Positions 34,098-42,051 of a stretch of DNA of 64,000 nucleotides are shown here, in pieces. The stretch spans positions 248,001 to 312,000 of the forward strand of contig NZ_VFPD01000002.1 of the NCBI RefSeq assembly GCF_006716485.1, written 5' to 3'. The translations under genes were made by a program, and so were the position numbers. Below the pieces are notes generated by a model that ran no database searches, had not been told where the DNA came from, and saw nothing but the letters and a program-made list of their open reading frames with translations. This DNA is from Chryseobacterium aquifrigidense (lineage in GTDB: Bacteria > Bacteroidota > Bacteroidia > Flavobacteriales > Weeksellaceae). Numbering within the stretch: position 1 is the stretch's first letter; every line of letters begins with the position of its first letter.

Positions 34098-34545
34098 TAG
34101 GATTATAAAATCTGAAGATGTTAAAATATTGATTGTGGGAAGGAAGATTGGATGTCTGAGGAGAGATGTTCCTTGTATTGAAGAAGAACTGAAGTGATTT
34201 ATTTTAATACTTTACGCTCATAGATACATTTTCATCCTTGTTAATCTAATGACGGTCATAATTACCCCCAAAAAGGAATTTTCTCTTTCCGGCATCCTGC
34301 TTCCTGACTTATATTAATTTTTTCAGTAATTCAGATGGCATAATCTTTTTCGTTAGTTTTTAATAATGGTTGAGTCGGTACAAAGTAATTTGTACCGGTT
34401 TTTTTTATTATCACCATGCTCCTTCAAACGAAGATCTGGTTTCCTTAAAATCTTTTTTTAAATATCTGCCTGGGTAGAATATTGTTAAGGTAAAGCTCAG
34501 ATTTTCAGAATGGTATATTCATTATTTTTACTTCAAAAACACATC
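34098..34545. other. Intergenic stretch before yifB
   Basis: About 450 bp without a convincing gene on either strand. The first 120 bp is purine-rich and repetitive in texture. A terminator hairpin lies at 34376-34408, and the region should contain the yifB promoter. Confidence 0.5.
34376..34408 (+). terminator. Terminator upstream of yifB
   Basis: CGGTACAAA (34376-34384) and TTTGTACCG (34389-34397) form a perfect 9-bp stem with a GTAA loop, followed by GTTTTTTTTATT. It is 280 bp from the upstream gene stop, so it may end a longer 3' UTR or a small unannotated RNA. Confidence 0.8.
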
Positions 34546-36081
34546 ATGCTGATCAAAATTTATGGAAGTGCCATTCATGGAGTGGCTGCACAGACCATTA
34601 CTATTGAAGTGAATGTAGATACCGGAGGAGTAGGGTATCACCTCGTAGGGCTTCCCGATAATGCTATTAAAGAAAGCAGCTACAGAATTTCTGCAGCACT
34701 GAAAAACGTAGGATTTAAAATTCCCGGAAAGAAAATTACCATTAATATGGCTCCTGCAGACCTTAGAAAAGAAGGTTCTGCTTATGATCTCAGTATTGCA
34801 ATCGGTATCTTAACCGCTTCAGATCAGATATTGGCAGAGAACATTAAAGATTATATTATTATGGGAGAACTTTCCCTGGATGGAAGTTTACAACCCATTA
34901 AAGGAGTTTTACCCATTGCGATTCAGGCCAGAGAAGAAGGTTTTAAAGGAATCATTCTTCCCAGACAAAATGCAAGGGAAGCCGCTATTGTAAATGATCT
35001 TGAAGTATACGGAGTAGAAAACATCAGAGAAGTTATTGATTTTTTTAACGAGGGAAAAGTGCTTGAGAAAATAACGTTGGACACCAGAAAAGAATTTCAT
35101 GAAAAGATCAACAATTTTCCTTTTGATTTCTCTGAGGTTAAAGGTCAGGAAACAGCCAAAAGAGCTATGGAAGTGGCAGCTGCAGGCGGACATAATATTA
35201 TTCTGATCGGGCCGCCAGGAAGCGGAAAAACAATGCTGGCCAAAAGAGTTCCCAGTATCTTGCCTCCTCTGACATTGAAAGAAGCGCTGGAAACAACAAA
35301 AATTCATTCTGTAGCCGGGAAAATAGGAACTGAAACATCATTAATGACTGTGCGTCCCTTCAGATCCCCACATCATACTATTTCTGATGTTGCCCTGGTA
35401 GGAGGGGGAAGCTATCCTCAGCCTGGAGAAATTTCCCTTGCCCATAACGGAGTTTTATTTCTGGACGAAATGCCTGAGTTTAAAAGGACTGTGCTGGAAG
35501 TAATGCGCCAGCCCCTGGAAGATCGTGAAGTAACAATTTCAAGAGCCCGGTTTACAGTAAACTATCCGGCAAGTTTTATGCTGGTAGCTTCTATGAATCC
35601 CAGCCCAAGCGGTTTCTTTCCCGATGATCCTAATAACACCTCATCGGTTTACGAAATGCAGCGGTACATGAATAAACTTTCAGGGCCGCTTTTAGATAGA
35701 ATAGACATCCATATCGAAGTTCAGAAAGTTGAATTTGAACAGCTTTCCGAGAAAAGGAAAGGAGAAAAAAGTAAGGATATCAGAGATCGCGTACTCAAAG
35801 CAAGGGATATTCAGAATAAAAGATATCAAAGCCTCAATATCAGTAGTAATGCCCAAATAGGACCTAAGGAAATTGAAGCATATTGTGAACTGGATGAAAC
35901 GTCTTTCGGTCTCATCAAATTAGCCATGGAGAAACTTAATCTTTCAGCAAGAGCTTATGACAGAATCCTTAAAGTAGCCAGAACAATAGCAGACCTTGAA
36001 GAATCTGAAAATATCCTGTCTCATCATATTTCCGAAGCCATACAATACAGAAGTCTGGACAGGGAATTCTGGAATGGATGA
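34546..36081 (+). CDS. YifB/ComM-family Mg-chelatase-like AAA+ ATPase
   Basis: A 511-residue protein. I use the ATG at 34546 (MLIKIYGSAIHGVAAQT), which matches the usual family N-terminus; a start 12 codons upstream adds non-conserved residues. The N-terminal domain has lon-protease-like character (AAGIL-type AIGILTASDQ, LSLDGSLQPIKGVLPI). The AAA+ core has Walker A GPPGSGKTML (near 222), Walker B GVLFLDEMPEF and the motif SMNPSPSGFF. In naturally competent bacteria ComM is a hexameric helicase that drives branch migration of incoming DNA. The length is normal. Confidence 0.93.
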   Translation: MLIKIYGSAIHGVAAQTITIEVNVDTGGVGYHLVGLPDNAIKESSYRISAALKNVGFKIPGKKITINMAPADLRKEGSAYDLSIAIGILTASDQILAENIKDYIIMGELSLDGSLQPIKGVLPIAIQAREEGFKGIILPRQNAREAAIVNDLEVYGVENIREVIDFFNEGKVLEKITLDTRKEFHEKINNFPFDFSEVKGQETAKRAMEVAAAGGHNIILIGPPGSGKTMLAKRVPSILPPLTLKEALETTKIHSVAGKIGTETSLMTVRPFRSPHHTISDVALVGGGSYPQPGEISLAHNGVLFLDEMPEFKRTVLEVMRQPLEDREVTISRARFTVNYPASFMLVASMNPSPSGFFPDDPNNTSSVYEMQRYMNKLSGPLLDRIDIHIEVQKVEFEQLSEKRKGEKSKDIRDRVLKARDIQNKRYQSLNISSNAQIGPKEIEAYCELDETSFGLIKLAMEKLNLSARAYDRILKVARTIADLEESENILSHHISEAIQYRSLDREFWNG

Positions 36082-36247
36082 TTGGGTGCTATTTAGCTGG
36101 TTTTAAAACAAATAAAAGGCTTTTTTTTTTCATAAGTTTAATTCCCTGTGGTAGGATAAATATAGTAATTATGTAACGCATAGTTTAAATAGTTATGTTA
36201 AGTTTGATTACCAAATTATTTAACTATCACGTATGAAAAACAAATTT
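36082..36247. other. Intergenic stretch after yifB
   Basis: AT rich, with a T9 run at 36122 but no convincing hairpin. I see no gene. Confidence 0.4.
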
Positions 36248-36385
36248 TTAAATACCGAATAAAATATACCCCTCCTGAAAAGTATATTTTACGATTCTTC
36301 CTTCTTTTCGAATGTCATGAATAATGATTGAATGCGATTTCCCTTTTGCTCTCAAAGCAGATGGGTTATGTTCTGCATCGGTCAT
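36248..36385 (-). CDS. Small 45-residue protein, unrecognised
   Basis: A complete minus-strand frame from ATG (36385) to TAA (36248) encodes a short, compact, basic protein: TDAEHNPSALRAKGKSHSII, then IHDIRKEGRIVKYTFQEGYI and LFGI. The residue mix (paired charges, alternating beta-like hydrophobics, Gly turns) looks like real protein rather than chance. The family is not recognised. It lies alone between two plus-strand genes (yifB and the A-T-R enzyme), so it needs its own promoter in 36386-36509. It could also be the C-terminal remnant of a larger gene, although the ATG is well placed. Confidence 0.5.
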   Translation of the reverse strand: MTDAEHNPSALRAKGKSHSIIIHDIRKEGRIVKYTFQEGYILFGI

Positions 36386-36509
36386 TTTCCTGAAAACTAT
36401 AATAAACACATTTAGTAGTATAAGCTTGTGGTTATCCCTCGTGGCCTGTTATTAAATTGTTTTCCATAGGGAGAAAGACTTTATCATTTTTAATCCAAAT
36501 CAAATTATT

Positions 36510-39500
36510 ATGTCAAACAGAATTCCCTCATCAGAAACCTTATCGATAGGTTCAGCGGTATTACTGTCTTCTGAAGACAGAGAAAAATTACTCAACAGGT
36601 TTAATACAACCGGCTGGGATTATCATCATGAAGAAACCCTGGAGTCACTTTTCCGGAGACAGGTAATCCTGCATCCTGATAAGACTGCTGCCGTTTACCA
36701 GGATCAGAAAATTACGTATGGAGAGCTGGACCAGCGAAGCAATCAGGTGGCCAATTTATTACTGAGCCATGGTGTTAAAGAAGGAAAATATGTTCCCATC
36801 TGGCTGGACCGTTCTTTAGAATGGATTATTGCTGTACTTGGAGTTATCAAAACAGGTGCAGCGTACGTTCCGATAGACCCGGCCTATCCTGTCAGAAGGG
36901 TAGAATATATTCTTTCCGATACCTCTGCTGATCTAATCATTACCAATCAAATTCTTGAAAAACTATTATCAGAAACCGGAGACACAAAAGTTTTTGATCT
37001 GAGCAATAGAGAGCATCTTGATCATTTACCTTCAGAATATCCGGAAATTAATATTCATCAGAAAGCCCTGGCATATACTATTTATACTTCAGGCTCAACC
37101 GGAAAACCCAAAGGAGTAATGGTAAGCCATCAGGCTATACAACACCTGGTAACATGGCATAATCACCACTTTCATGTAGATCACTTTTCAAAACTGACTC
37201 TTGTTGCGGGATTGGCGTTTGATATTTCTGTGTGGGAAACCTGGTCTGCTCTTACTTCAGGAGCAACAGTTTTTATTGCAGATAATGAGGATAGAACCAA
37301 TGCTCATGCATTGGTAGATTATTACAGAAAAAATCAAATTACCCATGGCTTTGTTCCTACGGTTCTGGCTCCTTCTGTGGTTGATATTACCCGGAATTAT
37401 AAAGATCTGAAATTAAAATATCTCTTTACAGCAGGTGAAAAACTAAAACCGGTTCTTACTTCAGAATTAAGCTATGAGCTGGTAGATTATTATGGTCCCA
37501 CAGAATGTACCGTATACGCTACCTTTAAAAAAGTGAAAGATGCCAACGGAAAGTATGTTTCCTCGATAGGCAGGCCCATTGCCAATGCAAAAGCTTATAT
37601 TCTTGGGGAAAATAAAGAATTACTGCCTGTCGGAGCGGTAGGAGAATTATGCATCGGCGGAAATCTTTTAGCAGAAGGATATCTTAATAATGAAGAGCTT
37701 ACCCGTTCCAAATTTATTTCGAATCCGTTCACAGAAACAGAAAAACTTTATTGTACCGGAGATCTCGCCAGATGGAAACCGGATGGTGAAATTGAATTCC
37801 TGGGAAGAATTGATAACCAGGTGAAAATCCGGGGATTTAGAATCGAACTTGGAGAAATAGAACGTTCACTGATCCGGCAGGAAAATATTAAAGAAGCTGT
37901 GGTTATTGGTAAGGAAGCGGAGGGAAGTACCAAATACCTGATTGCTTTTGTTGTATTAAAACCTGACGTAACAACAGATACTTCATCAATCCGAAATGCT
38001 CTGAAAGAAGAACTTCCGGGGTATATGATCCCGGCACAGATTATTTTTACAGATGCAATTCCTTTAACAGCAAATGGTAAAACAGATATCACGGCATTAA
38101 AGGCTCTCGCCGAAAAAGATGCTAAAGAAGTAATTTCATCTGAACCGCCAACCAATGAAACAGAAAGAATTATTGTAGAGGTCTGGTCGTCTGCTTTGGA
38201 GCGCCCTGTTATTAATATTACAGATAATTTTTTTGATATTGGAGGAAATTCACTGCTGGTAGCCATTGTTGCTGTAGCTTTAGAAAGAAAACTTGATGTG
38301 AAAGTGTATCTTCGGGATCTCTATCAGTATCCGGTACTGCAGCAGCTTTCGGAAATTCTTATTAAGAGATCCGGAGAAACCGGAAACGCAATTCCTGCGG
38401 AAGACGTGGAACCCTACGTAGAACTTCAGCAGGATGTCTATCTTGCCCCGGGAACTGTTTTTGCAGGTGGATTTACCCCTCAGCAGGTGGAAAATCCGGC
38501 TGCTATATTTTTAACTGGAGCCACAGGATTTGTAGGAATACACCTGTTGCAGGAACTTCTGGATACAACAAATGCTGATATTTACTGTCTTGTAAGAGCG
38601 CAGGATGAGTTCTATGCAATGGAAAAGATTGACCGATGCTTTAAACAATACCATATTCCACAGAATCCGGAACAGAAATCACGGATCATTCCTGTTATAG
38701 GTGACCTGACGCTGCCATCTTTAGGATTGTCACAGGAAACATTTACAAAGCTTGCCAGGCAAACCGATCTGATTTATCATTCGGGAAGTTCCGTCAACTT
38801 CATCGAACCTTATTCCTATATGAAAGCTCCCAATGTAGAAGGATTAAGGGAAGTCATAAAACTGGCGGGAGCGGAAAAAACAAAATGTCTTGCCCTATTG
38901 TCAACTATTTCCGTATACAGCTGGGGACATGTCTTTACCGGAAAAAAAGTAGTGCTTGAATCCGATGATATTGAACAGAACCTGATGTCTGTAAGTAAAG
39001 ACATCGGCTATGTAAGAAGTAAATGGGTGATGGAAGCGGTTGCCGATTTAGCCGCAAAAGAAGGCCTGCCATTGATTACGTATCGTCTTGGATATGCCAT
39101 GTGCCACAGCGAAACAGGAGCGAGTGCTTCTTACCAATGGTGGTCCGGATTGGTGAAAAACTGTATAGAATTCAAATCTTATCCCGCACTCACTGAACTT
39201 AGGGAAGGTCTTATTACTGTAGATTATATGACCAAAGCCATGGCTCATATCACAAAAAATAAAGACGCGATCGGCAAAAAATTCAACCTGATTGCCCGTC
39301 CGGAAACCGATCTTACTTTAGAGGAATTCTTTGAACTTCTGAAAAAAAATTATCCTTTCACACTCGAAAATCTTCCTTATAAAGAATGGCGTAAGCAGTG
39401 GGAAGATGACAGTAAAAACCGTTTGTATCCATTGACAAGTCTTTTCAGAGATAATATCCATGAAGGCTTATCCACTGTGGAACTTTATCAGAATACTTAT

Positions 39501-39617
39501 ATATGGGACTGCTCCAATGTTATTCAGTATCTTGAGGGTTCAGGTATTCAGGAACCTGTATTTGATAAGAAAATGCTGGATTCCTATTTACAATATCTTG
39601 GAATTCAGGTTGAATAA
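36510..39617 (+). CDS. Stand-alone NRPS-like enzyme: adenylation, thiolation, thioester reductase (A-T-R)
   Basis: A 1035-residue three-domain enzyme. The A domain (about 45-545) shows the core motifs LAYTIYTSGSTGKPKGVMVS (188-207), DYYGPTECTVYATF, LYCTGDLARW, FLGRIDNQVKIRG and TANGKTD. The T domain has DNFFDIGGNSLLVA with phosphopantetheine Ser581. The R domain begins with the SDR nucleotide motif LTGATGFVGIHLL (Gly670 onward) and has YVRSKWVMEA as the Tyr/Lys region. It would activate an acid, load it on the carrier and release it reductively as an aldehyde or alcohol with NAD(P)H. By eye the specificity residues read D-I-W-F-F-A-Y-V-Y-K, which I cannot assign. No condensation domain is present. 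A small protein gene follows after a terminator. Confidence 0.92.
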   Translation: MSNRIPSSETLSIGSAVLLSSEDREKLLNRFNTTGWDYHHEETLESLFRRQVILHPDKTAAVYQDQKITYGELDQRSNQVANLLLSHGVKEGKYVPIWLDRSLEWIIAVLGVIKTGAAYVPIDPAYPVRRVEYILSDTSADLIITNQILEKLLSETGDTKVFDLSNREHLDHLPSEYPEINIHQKALAYTIYTSGSTGKPKGVMVSHQAIQHLVTWHNHHFHVDHFSKLTLVAGLAFDISVWETWSALTSGATVFIADNEDRTNAHALVDYYRKNQITHGFVPTVLAPSVVDITRNYKDLKLKYLFTAGEKLKPVLTSELSYELVDYYGPTECTVYATFKKVKDANGKYVSSIGRPIANAKAYILGENKELLPVGAVGELCIGGNLLAEGYLNNEELTRSKFISNPFTETEKLYCTGDLARWKPDGEIEFLGRIDNQVKIRGFRIELGEIERSLIRQENIKEAVVIGKEAEGSTKYLIAFVVLKPDVTTDTSSIRNALKEELPGYMIPAQIIFTDAIPLTANGKTDITALKALAEKDAKEVISSEPPTNETERIIVEVWSSALERPVINITDNFFDIGGNSLLVAIVAVALERKLDVKVYLRDLYQYPVLQQLSEILIKRSGETGNAIPAEDVEPYVELQQDVYLAPGTVFAGGFTPQQVENPAAIFLTGATGFVGIHLLQELLDTTNADIYCLVRAQDEFYAMEKIDRCFKQYHIPQNPEQKSRIIPVIGDLTLPSLGLSQETFTKLARQTDLIYHSGSSVNFIEPYSYMKAPNVEGLREVIKLAGAEKTKCLALLSTISVYSWGHVFTGKKVVLESDDIEQNLMSVSKDIGYVRSKWVMEAVADLAAKEGLPLITYRLGYAMCHSETGASASYQWWSGLVKNCIEFKSYPALTELREGLITVDYMTKAMAHITKNKDAIGKKFNLIARPETDLTLEEFFELLKKNYPFTLENLPYKEWRKQWEDDSKNRLYPLTSLFRDNIHEGLSTVELYQNTYIWDCSNVIQYLEGSGIQEPVFDKKMLDSYLQYLGIQVE

Positions 39618-39630
39618 TAGTGAATCATTG

Positions 39631-39666
39631 AAAAGCCCGGACAAAATTTGTTTGGGCTTTTAATTT
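39631..39666 (+). terminator. Terminator of the A-T-R gene
   Basis: AAAAGCCC (39631-39638) pairs with GGGCTTTT (39654-39661), with inner ACAAA/TTTGT pairing, followed by AATTT. It lies 14 bp after the stop. Confidence 0.8.
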
Positions 39667-39775
39667 ATCCGGCAAATACGTCAGGTTTTGTCGTCGTGGG
39701 AATGGATATTTGTAACAGGTAATGATAAAGTCTTATCCTGTTTCTTTAATTAACTGAAAACCAAATAAAAATTAA

Positions 39776-40066
39776 ATGAATAATGTTATTGTATTGTCAA
39801 AAGATTTTGCTGCTAATGAAAGTGCAGTGATAGATCTTAAATCCCGGGGATTTGCAAATCCGTTGAGAGTCCTCACATTTCAAAATAAAACGGGACAGTC
39901 TGCAAAATTTCTCTGGCAGGGAGATACAATCTATAACAGGGAAAAAACCGGATATTTTAAAGAAATAAACAATGACCTGGGAGTGAAGGTAAGCCATTAT
40001 GAAGGTTTTATAACCATTACCAATGGAGGAGGAGAACAGTACCTGGAAGGAGCTCTGAAACAATAA
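39776..40066 (+). CDS. Small soluble protein, unrecognised
   Basis: A 96-residue protein with no signal peptide or membrane segment. It contains VIDLKSRGFANPLRVLTFQN, FLWQGDTIYNREKTGYFKEI and a Gly-rich C-terminus (ITNGGGEQYLEGALKQ), suggesting a small beta-rich fold. The family is not recognised. It follows the A-T-R enzyme by 158 bp on the same strand but behind a terminator, so it is probably transcribed independently. A terminator follows at 40098. Confidence 0.65.
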   Translation: MNNVIVLSKDFAANESAVIDLKSRGFANPLRVLTFQNKTGQSAKFLWQGDTIYNREKTGYFKEINNDLGVKVSHYEGFITITNGGGEQYLEGALKQ

Positions 40067-40097
40067 TAAAAAGGATACTTTCCGTATAGCATAATAA

Positions 40098-40125
40098 AAA
40101 GGTCAGACAGTATCGTCTGACCTTT
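40098..40125. terminator. Bidirectional terminator
   Basis: AAAGGTCAGAC (40098-40108) and GTCTGACCTTT (40115-40125) form a perfect 11-bp stem with a 6-nt loop between convergent genes. Confidence 0.9.
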
Positions 40126-40138
40126 CTTTATATGAAGA

Positions 40139-41362
40139 TTAGTTAATGGTTACTTTAATCACATTCTGTACAGCAGGAACAGGATATTTTGTTCCTACTT
40201 TGGAAATAATTACATTTTCACTTTGTGGAGTTCCGCCAAACAGAGCCTGATGATTTCCTGCACCCGGATATTGATCAATACCCGTCCCGGAATCAAATAG
40301 TGAAGTTTTCGAACTAAGGTCTCCCTTGGTATTGGCGTCAATATTTTGTTCATTGGCATAAAACCAGTCATTGGAAAAACCAAACATTGTTGCATAGGCA
40401 ATTTTATCACCTGGTTCAGCCTTAAAGTTTGCTGTTATCTTGCTTCCCGGCGCTACAGGAGCATTTCCGGCAACATATACACCTTTTACGTTAGATAGAG
40501 ATTTCAGAGTATTTTGAAGTTTGGTTACATTTCCAAACTGAGCAATGTCTTTCAGACCCATTCCGCTGTCTGATTTTCCTAATTCATAAATAGGATTTTT
40601 ATCACCACGGTAAACAACCACCAGGGCAGGTGAAAGACCGGTCATAATTCCTGTATTGGCATTTAGTTTTGTCATCATTTTGCTGATATTTCCCATTTGA
40701 GCAATATCTGTAATTTCCGGATTTGATAAAGCATTAGGGGTAAAAAACGGAGCACTGTTCAGCAGTTGAGAGCCATTGTAGTTGGAAACTGCCCATACTC
40801 CGGGAGAAAACGGAGTTTTGTGGGCCGTTTCGTCAGATTTATTGGTAATTGTAAGGGTGAACTCCGAACTTACATCATTGTAAGAAAGGTTGAGTTTCAT
40901 CAGTTGGGAAGCATCTACATTCGGAACCTGTATGATGGGTTTGCTTTCAACCTGGCCGGTAGTATCGTCTTTGGAACCGTTATCCCATAATCGGACACTT
41001 GAAGAAACATCACCGGTAATAGCATTTCCATTGGAGTCAAACAGTTTGATACCTGGCTGTTGGGAAGCAAAAAACCAGTCTTTTGAAGCCCCATACATAG
41101 TGGCAAACATTAAAGCCTGTGTTTTTCCTGCACTGAATTTAATAGAAACCGATTGTCTGGGCATAATAACAGGAGTTTCCGTTCCCTGAAAACTTCCGCT
41201 TTGCACAAAATCTTTGGGAGTAACGACGTTTTCAAAAGTAATGGTTCTTTGAAACGCCATATCCGTCATCATGGCATTATCCGAATCATGGCATGAAGAA
41301 AGAGTAAATGCAGCTAATGTAGCTGATGCTAAAACTGATGTTCTGAAAATTAATTTGTTCAT
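40139..41362 (-). CDS. Lipoprotein with two spondin-type domains
   Basis: A 407-residue lipoprotein with lipobox LSSC (Cys24). It contains two copies of a Spondin_N-like domain. Copy 1 (about 40-190) has RTITFENVV, FSAGKTQALMFATMYGASKD and WFFASQQPGIKLFDSNG; copy 2 (about 245-395) has NFKAEPGDKIAYATMFGFSN, DWFYANEQNID and SLFDSGTGIDQYPGAGNHQA. In Bacteroidota such proteins are cell-surface or periplasmic with no firm function; spondin domains elsewhere bind matrix components. It is monocistronic, with a terminator right after the stop. Confidence 0.82.
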   Translation of the reverse strand: MNKLIFRTSVLASATLAAFTLSSCHDSDNAMMTDMAFQRTITFENVVTPKDFVQSGSFQGTETPVIMPRQSVSIKFSAGKTQALMFATMYGASKDWFFASQQPGIKLFDSNGNAITGDVSSSVRLWDNGSKDDTTGQVESKPIIQVPNVDASQLMKLNLSYNDVSSEFTLTITNKSDETAHKTPFSPGVWAVSNYNGSQLLNSAPFFTPNALSNPEITDIAQMGNISKMMTKLNANTGIMTGLSPALVVVYRGDKNPIYELGKSDSGMGLKDIAQFGNVTKLQNTLKSLSNVKGVYVAGNAPVAPGSKITANFKAEPGDKIAYATMFGFSNDWFYANEQNIDANTKGDLSSKTSLFDSGTGIDQYPGAGNHQALFGGTPQSENVIISKVGTKYPVPAVQNVIKVTIN

Positions 41363-41496
41363 AAAAGTAAATTTTTATAGTTAAAATTGATATCTGTAAC
41401 TATAGTCGGCTACTTTTTGAGATCCTGACAAAAAATATTTTCTTAATTCAATTTTTTTTTAATGCATTGTTGTATAGAAGAAAAAAATAAGATGAA

Positions 41497-41973
41497 TTAT
41501 ATCCCCTTTTTTGCATCCAGAATCATCTGGATCATTTTTATCTTTCTGTTTTCTCTTGTTTCCGGTTTTTTGGCTTCTTCAATCCAGCGGATGTATTCCT
41601 TTCTGTGTGTGTAGCTCATTTTGTCAAATAAAGCCTTCGCTTCCGGATTTTCATTAAAAACATTGGTGATGTCATCCGCAATCGCAACCACTCTTTCCTC
41701 TTTGTCTTCAGTAAGAGAAACAGAAACCTCATCTCCGAAGGTTTTGCCAAGTTGTTTTCTGATTTCCTGAGTCAGTCCTAAAATATGACAGTCGGAATTC
41801 ATTTTGGCAAGGCTCCCACGGTATTCAACCTTATCATCGAATACAGCTTTTATCTTTACCAGTCCTTTTTTATGAAACAATTCCTCTGTAGAAAACGGGA
41901 ATTCTACAAACGCAGCATTCATTGCTCCGTTCTGCTGAATAATGGCGGTGAATTGGATAGGGTTTGCATTCAT
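41497..41973 (-). CDS. YdeI/OmpD-associated family protein with DUF1905 domain
   Basis: A 158-residue cytoplasmic protein. Residues 5-95 match the DUF1905 beta-barrel type (FTAIIQQNGAMNAAFVEFPF, VEYRGSLAKMNSDCHILGLT, FGDEVSVSL). Residues 110-158 match the OmdA/YdeI C-terminal helix pair (FDKMSYTHRKEYIRWIEEAK, ENRKIKMIQMILDAKKG). YdeI is a bacteriocin/peptide-resistance factor in Enterobacteria, but the biochemical role is not established. It lies downstream of the S46 peptidase terminator and is probably its own unit. Confidence 0.85.
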   Translation of the reverse strand: MNANPIQFTAIIQQNGAMNAAFVEFPFSTEELFHKKGLVKIKAVFDDKVEYRGSLAKMNSDCHILGLTQEIRKQLGKTFGDEVSVSLTEDKEERVVAIADDITNVFNENPEAKALFDKMSYTHRKEYIRWIEEAKKPETRENRKIKMIQMILDAKKGI

Positions 41974-42003
41974 GATGAAATATTTTTAATAGTCAAAAAT
42001 AAA

Positions 42004-42032
42004 AAAACCGTGAAAGTAAATTTCACGGTTTT
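42004..42032 (-). terminator. Terminator of the S46 peptidase gene
   Basis: AAAACCGTGAAA (42004-42015) and TTTCACGGTTTT (42021-42032) form a perfect 12-bp stem with a 5-nt loop; a T-run follows on the minus strand. Confidence 0.9.
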
Positions 42033-42051
42033 AAAAATATATCAGTTAAGA

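Noticed and set aside
34098..34345. A small RNA or gene in the purine-rich stretch before yifB
   Set aside because: No frame or structure stands out apart from the separate hairpin at 34376; I only note the region as empty.
37748..38266. A 172-codon antisense frame inside the A-T-R gene
   Set aside because: It lies fully within a well-supported coding region on the other strand and has Ser/Ile-rich shadow composition.
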